Shown: piece after piece, positions 8,255 through 15,760 of the stretch
How positions within the stretch are numbered: position 1 is the stretch's first letter
Layout: each line of letters opens with the position of its first letter
Assembly: GCA_963605415.1 (NCBI GenBank)
Contig: CAVCUL010000017.1
Coordinates: forward strand, 1 to 39,469
DNA from: CAG-217 sp963605415
GTDB lineage: Bacteria > Bacillota > Clostridia > Oscillospirales > Acutalibacteraceae
Direction: 5' to 3'
Length of the DNA: 39,469 nt
Notes under the pieces: model-generated
What the model saw: only the letters and a program-made list of their open reading frames with translations
The model's database searches: none
Told to the model about the DNA's origin: nothing
Position numbers and translations under genes: made by a program

Positions 8255-9082
8255 ATGAAAAAATGCTTGCGCTATCAAATGCGGCTGCTGGTGCGGTCGC
8301 CGGGCTTTTGGGTCGCTATGGCCTTTGCGGTGTTGTATGCCGTGGGCTACTTTGTGGCCATGTGCCTACGCAACATTCACCTGGACGCCATTGCCCAGCC
8401 CACGCCGTACAGTGCATATTCTACCCACGGATTAAGCTTTACCACACCGTACTTTATGTATCTGTTTCCGATTTTGGCCTGCATTTCTTTTTCTGACAGC
8501 TCCCTGTATGAGCGCAACAATCACCTACTGGCGCCGCTGCTGGGTAAAATGGGCATTGGCCGCTACTATCGCTCCAAACTGGCCGCCGTCTTTTGCGGCG
8601 GCTTTTTGCCCATATTTGCCACCCAGGCGCTGAATATGGGGCTGTGCCTGATCGCCTTTCCCTTAAACGGCACCCAGCGCTACGGCTGGGATCTGTTCCA
8701 AGACTATACATACTGGGATTATGTCAGTGATCCGCACTTCTTTTTCCAGCATCTGTATCTGTACTCGCCTTATCTGTACTATCTGCTTTATATGCTGCTG
8801 TCCGCCCTGGTCGCCGGGTTGTTTGCGGTGGCAGCCTGGCAATTCTCCTTTTTCGTTCGCAACCGCATTTTTACCTACACCATCCTATTTTTGGTGGCAC
8901 AGGGTATTGAATATCTGCTGATCTTAACGCCGGACTGGCCGCTGAATATTCTCAGCTATCTATACGGGATGAACCCTACAGACCCCACCCCTGCCGGCTT
9001 TTCCATCTGTATGGTCTTTTACCTGGCGCTGGCATTCCTACCGGCGCTGATCGTACCAAAGAAATTGAGGAACTGCTTATGA
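8255..9082 (+). CDS. ABC-2-type permease-like membrane protein
   Basis: 275 residues with a short basic N-terminus (MKKCLRYQMRLLVRSPGFW) and about six hydrophobic helices. That is the plan of small ABC-2 permeases whose ATPase is encoded separately. A basic amphipathic start followed by a transmembrane helix is typical of LanE/G- or BcrB-like subunits. AGAGGGG precedes the ATG. The stop overlaps the next permease start (ATGA), and an ATPase gene follows, so this should be one half of a heteromeric exporter or immunity-type pump. The substrate is unknown. Confidence 0.7.
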   Translation: MKKCLRYQMRLLVRSPGFWVAMAFAVLYAVGYFVAMCLRNIHLDAIAQPTPYSAYSTHGLSFTTPYFMYLFPILACISFSDSSLYERNNHLLAPLLGKMGIGRYYRSKLAAVFCGGFLPIFATQALNMGLCLIAFPLNGTQRYGWDLFQDYTYWDYVSDPHFFFQHLYLYSPYLYYLLYMLLSALVAGLFAVAAWQFSFFVRNRIFTYTILFLVAQGIEYLLILTPDWPLNILSYLYGMNPTDPTPAGFSICMVFYLALAFLPALIVPKKLRNCL

Positions 9083-9825
9083 AGCGCGCCCTTGCCTACA
9101 ACCGCTACCCGCTGGTCATCTGCGCACTGGGGTTGCTGGGCGGACTGCACGGTCTGTTCCAGCTGCACCAGACCCCTGCGGATACCTGGACTGCGGCCTA
9201 TCTGACTGCCCGGGAGGGAACGGAGCTGATGCTGACGGAGAACAGCACCGATCCCCAAGTGCTGCGCAGTCTGCTGCACCTGCTGATCGGTGTGCCCCTG
9301 CTGGGCGGGCTGTTCAGCCGAGGATACCAAGTAAAAGGGGTATTCGCCGCCACTCGCCGGGGGCGCTATCTGCGCTTTTACCGGGCAGAAATAGGGCGAC
9401 TGCTGGCGGTGACTCTGCTGTACAACCTGCTGTATTGCGGCGTCCAAGCGCTGTGTGCCACGGTGGCCGCTCACGCCCTGCCTGCCGGTAACGCGGCCCG
9501 GCTATTGGGGATCAGCCTGTTTAGCGACACGCTGGTGCTCTTTGGCTTTGCAGTGCTGTGCGCCGGTCTGTGCGTGACCCGGGGCGAAAAAGCAGGCGTA
9601 CTGCTGGGCGCCGCCGCCTTTTTGTTGGCGGTGATGGCGCTGTTTTTGCTGCCGGTGTCTCTGCGCCAATACGACCCGGTGATCTGGTGCCTGTGCAGCG
9701 CATTCCCCACGGACGAAACGCTCTTTACCTATCCCCTGTGGGGCTACTACGCCGTCGGCAGCGCGCTGCTGGCGGTGTGGGTGCTGCTCTGGGGCCGGGT
9801 GCTGAAAACAAAAGATATTTTGTGA
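9079..9825 (+). CDS. Second ABC-2-type permease-like membrane protein
   Basis: A 248-residue hydrophobic protein with about six predicted membrane helices and a large loop at about residues 28-68. It begins by ATGA overlap with the preceding permease and ends 8 nt before the ATPase gene. It has no enzymatic motif. By position and topology it is the partner subunit of the preceding permease; primary sequence similarity between the two is low. Two small dissimilar permeases plus one ATPase match the lantibiotic-immunity (LanFEG) layout, but that is only a resemblance. Confidence 0.65.
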   Translation: MKRALAYNRYPLVICALGLLGGLHGLFQLHQTPADTWTAAYLTAREGTELMLTENSTDPQVLRSLLHLLIGVPLLGGLFSRGYQVKGVFAATRRGRYLRFYRAEIGRLLAVTLLYNLLYCGVQALCATVAAHALPAGNAARLLGISLFSDTLVLFGFAVLCAGLCVTRGEKAGVLLGAAAFLLAVMALFLLPVSLRQYDPVIWCLCSAFPTDETLFTYPLWGYYAVGSALLAVWVLLWGRVLKTKDIL

Positions 9826-9833
9826 GGTGGACT

Positions 9834-10466
9834 ATGCCAAACATCCTACTGCAAGACTATACCAAGACCCTGCGTGGCAAGACCGTGCTGGACCACATTG
9901 ACCTGGCCCTGGACAGCGGCGGCATTTACGGCCTGGCCGGGCAAAACGGCTGCGGCAAGACCATGCTGCTGCGGGCCATTGCCGGGCTGATGACCCCCAC
10001 CGCCGGCACAGCCACCGTAGGCAGCACCCGAGTGGGCAACGGGGTGTATGCGCCCCATGTGGGGCTGGTGATTGAGAATGTATTTCTCTACGAATGCCTA
10101 AGCGGCCGCCAAAATCTGCAAATGCTCAACGACCTGTCCGATCACAAGATCAGTGACAGCGAACTGGACGACTGGCTCACCCGCTTTGGGCTGGACCCGG
10201 CGGACCGGCGCCCCATGAAAAAATACTCCCTGGGTATGTGCCAAAAGGTCAGCCTGATCCAGGCGCTGATGAACCGGCCGGAGCTGGTGCTGCTGGACGA
10301 ACCCACCAACGCGCTGGACGATGCCAGCGTGGAGGTGCTGGAGGCGGAGATCCTCCGTATGAACCGGGAGGCAGGCACCACCTTTCTCATCGCCAGTCAC
10401 GACCGGGCCAGTCTGGAGCACCTATGCACCAAAATACTGCGAATGGAGGCGGGGCACCTTGCGTAA
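9834..10466 (+). CDS. ABC transporter ATP-binding protein
   Basis: 210 residues with a complete ATPase core: Walker A GQNGCGKT (36-43), a Q-loop region near 78-85, a divergent signature YSLGMCQK (131-138), Walker B LVLLDEP (151-157) and switch His189 in ASHD. The signature reads SLGMC rather than LSGGQ, a variant also seen in BcrA-type ATPases. I set the start at the ATG at 9834, after GAGGTGG; the open frame upstream overlaps the permease and is not conserved. It energises the two permeases encoded before it and overlaps the next gene by 8 nt. Confidence 0.9.
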   Translation: MPNILLQDYTKTLRGKTVLDHIDLALDSGGIYGLAGQNGCGKTMLLRAIAGLMTPTAGTATVGSTRVGNGVYAPHVGLVIENVFLYECLSGRQNLQMLNDLSDHKISDSELDDWLTRFGLDPADRRPMKKYSLGMCQKVSLIQALMNRPELVLLDEPTNALDDASVEVLEAEILRMNREAGTTFLIASHDRASLEHLCTKILRMEAGHLA

Positions 10467-11163
10467 AAAACAACTGACCATACAGCAGGGACTGGCGCTG
10501 GGCTGCCTGATTCTGCTGCTGTGTGCCGTGGTGTTCGGCATGGTGCTGCGGGCCACCCGCTCCCACAACTTAGAGGACCCGGACAAGGTGGCGGCGGCCA
10601 TCTGCGATCTGCCTGTCGATGACCAAGAGGAGCGCAACGCGGCGGCAGAAATGTTAGACCTAAGCGTTGCGGTGGAGCAGTTGCAAGACCGGATCCCCCT
10701 GCAAGTGGAGATCACCGGTATGCAGCCCACCTACAACAACCTGCGCTACACCGCCAAGGTGCTAAAGACCACCGATCGGGAGCAGGCGGGCAACACAGTG
10801 GTGCTGTATCTGTTCATGTCCATGGAAAAAATGAGCGACGGCAAGCCGCACTGCGACACCGGCAGCGGTTTGCCCCTGGCAGTGGGGCACAAATACCTGC
10901 TGTTCGTCCGCCCCATGGAATACATGGACCAGTACCAGCGCACCCTGCCCTGCCGGGAATACCAGGCAGTGACCACCTGCAGCGATCCGACCCTTTATAG
11001 CTTTTGCCTGGATCGCAGTCAAGAGCACCCGCTGCCCACCACGGCGCTGACCTTCCGCCAAGTGACGGACTACGACTACCTGGTCTACTCCCAAGCGGCG
11101 CTGGACCACGCAAAGAAATTTACCGCAGAAATACTGAAACACTACGGCGTAACTGCAAAATAA
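10459..11163 (+). CDS. Membrane-anchored extracytoplasmic protein of unknown function
   Basis: 234 residues starting at a TTG inside the end of the ATPase gene, with GGAGGCGGGG about 10 nt upstream. Residues 11-31 form one hydrophobic helix after a basic start (MRKKQ), so most of the protein should lie outside the membrane. The rest is a mixed alpha/beta domain with 'YLFMSMEKMSDGKPHCDTG' and several cysteines (Cys-His near the middle, 'PCREYQ', 'TCSD'). I do not recognise a family. Co-translation with the ABC pump suggests an accessory role such as substrate capture or sensing; this is inference. Confidence 0.65.
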   Translation: MRKKQLTIQQGLALGCLILLLCAVVFGMVLRATRSHNLEDPDKVAAAICDLPVDDQEERNAAAEMLDLSVAVEQLQDRIPLQVEITGMQPTYNNLRYTAKVLKTTDREQAGNTVVLYLFMSMEKMSDGKPHCDTGSGLPLAVGHKYLLFVRPMEYMDQYQRTLPCREYQAVTTCSDPTLYSFCLDRSQEHPLPTTALTFRQVTDYDYLVYSQAALDHAKKFTAEILKHYGVTAK

Positions 11164-11226
11164 CAAAAAAGAACTGCGGCGGGAGCAAGCCCCCGCCCTA
11201 CGCACTACGGCGTGACTGCCGAATAA
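11140..11226 (+). repeat. REP-like hairpin flanked by a duplicated copy of the gene's 3' end
   Basis: The last 24 nt of the preceding gene (11140-11163) recur at 11203-11226 with three differences, still coding HYGVTA plus a stop. Between the copies lies a GC-rich hairpin, GGCGGG...CCCGCC (11178-11197), followed by CCCTAC (11196-11201). It is a family member read on the minus strand. Confidence 0.7.
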
Positions 11227-11240
11227 AGAACATAAAAAGA

Positions 11241-11275
11241 ACCCCATTGCCGCACGTTGGCAATGGGGTTTATTG
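11241..11275. terminator. Bidirectional intrinsic terminator between convergent genes
   Basis: An 11-bp perfect stem, ACCCCATTGCC (11241-11251) with GGCAATGGGGT (11259-11269), and a T-rich run after it. It serves the ABC cassette on the plus strand and can serve the permease gene on the minus strand. Confidence 0.85.
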
Positions 11276-11281
11276 CTATTC

Positions 11282-12127
11282 TTACAGGTGAAAAATCAGC
11301 TTGTCGCTGCACTTATTGAAGATGAACAGACCGATGGCCAAGGTAACCAACGACACCACAGAGGCATACAGCATTAAATTCCAGGTCATCATTTGGCCGT
11401 ACAGAATACACTGGCGGAACAACTCAATCATCGAGTATAGTGGGTTGATCTTGATGAGCACCACGATCCAGTCGGAGGTAATGCGGTGCAGAGGATAAAT
11501 GATGGGCACCATATAAAACAGCAGGTGGCACAGCACATCCCAAATATACTCCACATCCCGGAAGTACACGGACAAAACAGATAAAATCAGCCCTACGCCG
11601 GTACAAAACACAAGCAAAATGAACATGGGTACAAAAAACAGCACCGCGTAGCCGTTGAGATGCAGAGCATGACCGTTGCTGATACCGGTGAGCTTAAAGA
11701 AAATCCATACGCACACCAGACAAAGCAACGAAATAGCAAAGGTTACATAACAAGAAAGGATGGAGCTGAGCGGGTACATATACTTGGGCACATAGACCTT
11801 TTTGATAATCCCCGCATTGCGGCGGAAGGAGGTCATAGCCTGCTTGGTGGAAGATGTAAAGAAATCAAACATCAACCGGCCGGTAAACAGGAATACCGGG
11901 TAGCAGATCACGCCCTTGTTGCTGCGGCCGAAAATACCGCTGAACACCACGGACAAAACAATCATGTTCAACAGAGGCTGCAAAAAGCTCCATAAAATAC
12001 CGATCCAGGAGTCCCGGTATTTTAGTTTTATATTTTTGCGGGTCAGTTCCAGCAGCAGATTCTGATACTTTTGGAACATCCGCGTATCGTGCGCAAGCGC
12101 ACGCTTTAATTTTTTTGCCTTCGGCAT
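11282..12127 (-). CDS. ABC-2-type permease of the polysaccharide/teichoic-acid export family (Wzm/TagG-like)
   Basis: 281 residues with six membrane helices. The N-terminal region 'LLLELTRKNIKLKYRDSWIGILWSFLQPL' is the hallmark of Wzm/TagG/KpsM permeases, which carry lipid-linked or wall glycopolymers across the membrane. I set the start at the ATG at 12127, preceded by GAGGTG; a longer frame to 12217 lacks a ribosome binding site. The usual partner ATPase (TagH/Wzt) is not adjacent: the next gene upstream is aroK. The ATPase may be elsewhere on the chromosome. A good promoter lies about 80-105 nt upstream, so the gene is probably transcribed alone. Confidence 0.85.
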   Translation of the reverse strand: MPKAKKLKRALAHDTRMFQKYQNLLLELTRKNIKLKYRDSWIGILWSFLQPLLNMIVLSVVFSGIFGRSNKGVICYPVFLFTGRLMFDFFTSSTKQAMTSFRRNAGIIKKVYVPKYMYPLSSILSCYVTFAISLLCLVCVWIFFKLTGISNGHALHLNGYAVLFFVPMFILLVFCTGVGLILSVLSVYFRDVEYIWDVLCHLLFYMVPIIYPLHRITSDWIVVLIKINPLYSMIELFRQCILYGQMMTWNLMLYASVVSLVTLAIGLFIFNKCSDKLIFHL

Positions 12128-12205
12128 AGATACACCTCGATCCGCTCTGGGCGGCACTGATTTTGCACTGCATAACGCAACCAAGCATGGGGATATAACT
12201 AAGGC

Positions 12206-12234
12206 ATTATAACACAAGCCGCCGCATTTTTCAA
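12206..12234 (-). promoter_or_regulatory. Promoter of the Wzm/TagG-like permease gene
   Basis: On the minus strand, TTGAAA (12229-12234), 17-nt spacer, TATAAT (12206-12211). The expected leader is about 70 nt. Confidence 0.7.
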
Positions 12235-12267
12235 CTTAAAGTGCGAATTTGGTACAGAATGCGCCCC

Positions 12268-12756
12268 TTAGCGAAACAGCTCAGCAATAGCCAGCGCCGT
12301 TTTGCGAGCAGAGTCGTCTCCGTCTATCACATAATCTGCCGCTGCCCGATACTTGGCCTGGCGGGCGTCATACAGTGCCCTAGCTTGCGCCGGATCCCGG
12401 AACAGAGGCCGATTGGCGCCGTTGCCCACCCGCTGGCAGATCACATCAAAAGATGCGTCCAACAGTACAATCTTGCCGGTGGTGCGCAGGGTCCGTACAT
12501 TCTCGTCAAAGGTCAGTGCCCCGCCGCCGGTGGAGATTACGCAGTTGGAAATCTCTGCCGCTTCTGCACAGGCCGCACGCTCCAGCACCCGAAAATAGTC
12601 TTCCCCGTGCACCTGAAAAATAGCCGGAATAGACACGCCGCTGCGTGCCTCCACCAGCTGATCCGTATCTACAAACCGGCGACCCATAATCTTGGCCACC
12701 TCTTTACCTACAACAGTCTTGCCGCTGCCCATAAAGCCACAAAGCACAATATTCAT
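12268..12756 (-). CDS. aroK: Shikimate kinase
   Basis: 162 residues. It phosphorylates shikimate at the 3-position with ATP, the fifth step of chorismate synthesis, in the cytoplasm. The P-loop is GFMGSGKT (7-14), the shikimate-binding Asp is in VDTDQLVE (about 32-39), the substrate-site motif is STGGGA, and the lid contains RPLF. The length is normal. The ATG overlaps the aroE stop codon by one base (TAATG), so the pair is translationally coupled. Confidence 0.95.
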   Translation of the reverse strand: MNIVLCGFMGSGKTVVGKEVAKIMGRRFVDTDQLVEARSGVSIPAIFQVHGEDYFRVLERAACAEAAEISNCVISTGGGALTFDENVRTLRTTGKIVLLDASFDVICQRVGNGANRPLFRDPAQARALYDARQAKYRAAADYVIDGDDSARKTALAIAELFR

Positions 12757-13571
12757 TACAGCAGTGCCTCCATTTGTTCAATCACCTGCTGCACCTGGGC
12801 AGGGGTATAGGTTACGTTATTCCAAATTTCCTGTGCTACCGCTGCCTGCCACACCAACATGGGCAGACCGTTTACCGTCTTGGCGCCGTTTTGCCGTGCC
12901 AGGCGCAGCAATCGGGTCTCTACAGGATTGTAAATGGCATCAAACACTGCCGCCGTACGGAAAAGCACCGAAGCATCCAAAGGGCAGGCGTCTGCCTTAG
13001 GGAACATCCCCACCGGGGTGCCGTTGACGATCAGGTCCCAGTCGCCGGTCACGCCGTCAAAGTCCGTCACCGCAACTTCTCGACCGCATTTTTCCGCAAT
13101 TTCCGCCGCCAGGGCACGGCCTTTCTCCGGTGTGCGGGCGGCCAAAGTCACCGCCGCGCCCGCCAGCACCGCCTCAAAGGCAAACATACGGGCCACCCCG
13201 CCTGTGCCCAGCACCAGCACCCGCCCAGCCAAAGGAATGCCCGCCGCAGACAGGGAGCGCAAAAAGCCATAGCAATCTGTATTGTAGCCGCAGAACTTAC
13301 CGTCTTGTACCGCCACCGTATTCACCGCGCCGAAAAGCGCAGCCTTTTCGTCCAGTCGCTCCATGGCCGACAGCACCGCCTGCTTGTGGGGAATGGTAAC
13401 ATTAAATCCACGCAGCTTTTGCAGCCCCGGCAGTTGCTGCACCAAATTCTCCGGTGTAATATCCAACAACTGATAGTCCCCCTCCAGGCGGGCGGCCGCC
13501 AACAGTGCCCGATGAATTTGAGGAGACAGAGAATGTCCCAGCGGATGACCGATCAGTGCATAGTGCGTCAT
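12756..13571 (-). CDS. aroE: Shikimate dehydrogenase (NADP+)
   Basis: 271 residues. It reduces 3-dehydroshikimate to shikimate. The N-terminal substrate domain has GHPLGHSLSPQIHR and the catalytic Lys in FNVTIPHK, followed by the Asp of NTDCYGF. The Rossmann domain has VLVLGTGGVARM, with TAARTPEK as the likely NADP-binding loop. The C-terminal NGLPMLVWQA is typical. It is the first gene of the aroE-aroK pair and divergent from acpP. The ribosome binding site before the ATG is GAAAGGG. Confidence 0.95.
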   Translation of the reverse strand: MTHYALIGHPLGHSLSPQIHRALLAAARLEGDYQLLDITPENLVQQLPGLQKLRGFNVTIPHKQAVLSAMERLDEKAALFGAVNTVAVQDGKFCGYNTDCYGFLRSLSAAGIPLAGRVLVLGTGGVARMFAFEAVLAGAAVTLAARTPEKGRALAAEIAEKCGREVAVTDFDGVTGDWDLIVNGTPVGMFPKADACPLDASVLFRTAAVFDAIYNPVETRLLRLARQNGAKTVNGLPMLVWQAAVAQEIWNNVTYTPAQVQQVIEQMEALL

Positions 13572-13620
13572 GGTTTTGCCCTTTCCGCTCTCGACAGCTA
13601 AAAAAATATTGCCGAAAGCA

Positions 13621-13649
13621 TTGACTTTTTGAAACGGATTTTATAATAT
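13621..13649 (+). promoter_or_regulatory. acpP promoter
   Basis: TTGACT (13621-13626) with TATAAT at 13642-13647 (15-nt spacer) or TAATAT at 13644-13649 (17-nt spacer). It lies about 50 nt upstream of the start codon in the aroE-acpP divergent gap. Confidence 0.7.
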
Positions 13650-13699
13650 GATAGCATATAAGGCCTGTATTCACAACAGTTTTTTGGAGATGAGCAAAT

Positions 13700-13927
13700 A
13701 TGGTACTGGATAAAATGAAAGACATTTTGGTGGAGCAGCTGGAATGCAATGCGGCAGACATCACCATGGAGAGCCTGCTGATAGACGACCTGGGGGCGGA
13801 CAGCCTGGATGCCATTGACATTGTCATGAGCGTGGAGGATGAATTCAAAGTAGAAGTGCCGGACGAGATTATTGAAAAAATTGAGACCGTCGGCGATATT
13901 GTGAACTATATTGAGGACCACATTTAA
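13700..13927 (+). CDS. acpP: Acyl carrier protein
   Basis: 75 residues, acidic and helical. Ser35 in the motif GADSLDAIDIVM is the site that takes the 4'-phosphopantetheine arm; the acyl chain of fatty-acid synthesis is carried there. The C-terminal helices 'FKVEVPDEIIEKIETVGDIVNYIE' match bacterial AcpP. TTGGAGATGAG precedes the ATG. It stands alone between divergent aroE and glpK; no fab genes adjoin it, so a second ACP elsewhere is possible. Confidence 0.93.
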   Translation: MVLDKMKDILVEQLECNAADITMESLLIDDLGADSLDAIDIVMSVEDEFKVEVPDEIIEKIETVGDIVNYIEDHI

Positions 13928-13961
13928 TTTGCATTTTTCACCATTTGTCAATCCGTGTCAA

Positions 13962-14039
13962 AAATTCAAGCAAAAAGTGCAGATTTTTTATCAAAGTTGC
14001 CCTGTGAGAATTGACAACAGACAGAAATTCAAGTAAAAT
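13962..14039 (+). promoter_or_regulatory. glpK promoter with duplicated AAATTCAAG(C/T)AAAA motif
   Basis: The promoter is TTGACA (14011-14016), 17-nt spacer, TAAAAT (14034-14039). The 14-base motif AAATTCAAG[C/T]AAAA occurs at 13962-13975 and again at 14025-14038, overlapping the -10. The upstream copy is also preceded by a TTGTCA (13945-13950). This could be a decayed duplicate promoter or a pair of operator sites. Confidence 0.65.
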
Positions 14040-14133
14040 AGAAAGGTAGATGATCGTGCATCTGCCTTTCAACTTTTTAGGGGAAAAGCACAGGCACTGC
14101 ACGGTCCTAACCGACACGGAGAGGGGAACCTTT

Positions 14134-15636
14134 ATGGCAAAGAAGTATGTTTTGGCACTGGATCAGGGAACCACAAGTTCCAGAGCCATTATCTTCAACA
14201 AAAAGGGTGAGATTGTTGCCAAAGCACAAAACGAATTCACCCAGCACTACCCGCAAAACGGCTGGGTAGAGCATGACCCGATGGAAATTCTGTTCAGCCA
14301 AATCAGCGCCATACTGACCGTGCTGCGCAAGGAAGCGGTAGACCCCAAGGAGATCGCCGCCATCGGCATTACAAACCAACGCGAGACCACCGTGGTGTGG
14401 GAGAAGGAGACCGGCCGTCCCATTTACAACGCCATCGTTTGGCAGTGCCGCCGTACAGCGGATCTGTGCGAGGAATTAAAGGCTCAGGGGCTGAATGATT
14501 ATGTAAAGAGCACCACCGGTCTTTTGATCGACGCCTACTTCAGCGGTACCAAAATCAAATGGATTTTAGATCATGTGGAGGGTGCAAGAGAGCAGGCACA
14601 GCGGGGCGAATTGCTGTTTGGCACCATTGACAGCTGGTTGATTTGGAACCTGACCAACGGCAAGGTGCATGTAACCGATTACTCCAACGCCTGCCGCACC
14701 ATGCTCTTTGATATTGACAAGTTGTGCTGGGACCCGTTCTTGTGCGAGAAGCTGGGCATTCCCATGTCCATGCTGCCGGAGGTAAAACCATCCAGCTGCA
14801 TTTACGGCGAAGTGGCCAAGATCACCGGCATTGAGGACATTGCCGGCGTGCCCATTGCAGGGGCCATCGGCGACCAGCCGGGCGCGCTGTTCGGTCAGGG
14901 CTGCTTTGAGGCCGGCCAGGCCAAAAACACCTACGGTACCGGCTGCTTTTTGCTGATGAACACCGGCAAAAAGCGGGTGGATTCCCGCTCCAATCTGCTC
15001 TCCGGCATCGCCTGGGGACTGGACGGCACGGTTACTTATGCCCTGGAGGGCTCCGCCTTTAACGCCGGCAGCGTAATCAAATGGTTGCGGGACGAGTTGG
15101 GGCTTATTGAGGACGCACCCCAGTGCGACGAATTTGCCGCTATGGTACCGGATGCCGGCGGATTGTACTTTGTACCGGCCTTTACCGGGCTGGGTGCCCC
15201 CTACTGGGATATGTATGCCCGTGGGGTGATGATCGGCCTGACCCGCGGCATCAATAAGCACCATGTGTGCCGGGCAGTACTGGAAAGCATTACCTACCAG
15301 ATGACCGACCTACTGGAGGCCATGATGAAAGACTCGGATATTATCCTAAAGGATTTGCGCGTGGATGGCGGCGCTTCTGTCAGCGACATTATGATGCAAA
15401 TCCAGGCGGATATGACCGGCGTTAATGTAAACCGACCTAAGAATGTAGAAACCACGGCCCTAGGCGCCGCCTATTGCGCCGGGCTGGCCACCGGTGTTTG
15501 GAAAGACACTGCCGAGATTGAGGCAAACCGCCAGGTAGACAAAATCTTTGTGCCCTCTATGGAAGAGGGGCTGCGCAACAAACGATACACCGACTGGAAA
15601 CGGGCAGTGGAGCGCTCCAGAAACTGGGAACGCTAA
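14134..15636 (+). CDS. glpK: Glycerol kinase
   Basis: 500 residues of the FGGY carbohydrate kinase family; it makes sn-glycerol 3-phosphate from glycerol and ATP. Seen are DQGTTSSRAIIF (phosphate 1 loop), the glycerol-binding NQRETTVVWE and WQCRRTA, the catalytic Asp in GDQPGALFGQ, and GTGCFLLMNTG. The ATG at 14134 follows GAGAGGGG; an in-frame start at 14050 would add 28 poorly conserved residues. The loop where PTS-regulated glycerol kinases carry the HPr-phosphorylated histidine (about residues 224-240) has no His. There is no glpF or glpO neighbour. Confidence 0.95.
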   Translation: MAKKYVLALDQGTTSSRAIIFNKKGEIVAKAQNEFTQHYPQNGWVEHDPMEILFSQISAILTVLRKEAVDPKEIAAIGITNQRETTVVWEKETGRPIYNAIVWQCRRTADLCEELKAQGLNDYVKSTTGLLIDAYFSGTKIKWILDHVEGAREQAQRGELLFGTIDSWLIWNLTNGKVHVTDYSNACRTMLFDIDKLCWDPFLCEKLGIPMSMLPEVKPSSCIYGEVAKITGIEDIAGVPIAGAIGDQPGALFGQGCFEAGQAKNTYGTGCFLLMNTGKKRVDSRSNLLSGIAWGLDGTVTYALEGSAFNAGSVIKWLRDELGLIEDAPQCDEFAAMVPDAGGLYFVPAFTGLGAPYWDMYARGVMIGLTRGINKHHVCRAVLESITYQMTDLLEAMMKDSDIILKDLRVDGGASVSDIMMQIQADMTGVNVNRPKNVETTALGAAYCAGLATGVWKDTAEIEANRQVDKIFVPSMEEGLRNKRYTDWKRAVERSRNWER

Positions 15637-15663
15637 GCACACCCATTCATATACAAGTAAATC

Positions 15664-15714
15664 AGGGGGGACAGAGCGCGCGGCAACGGGCGCTTTGCTC
15701 CCCTCTTTATTTTT
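15664..15714 (+). terminator. Intrinsic terminator of glpK
   Basis: An imperfect 16-nt stem, 15664-15679 with 15690-15705, followed by TTTATTTTT. A second small palindrome, TTGCGGCA/TGCCGCAA (about 15713-15729), follows at once. Confidence 0.75.
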
Positions 15715-15760
15715 GCGGCAGTGCCGCAACCAAATTTTTTCACAGCAAGGAGAACCCATT

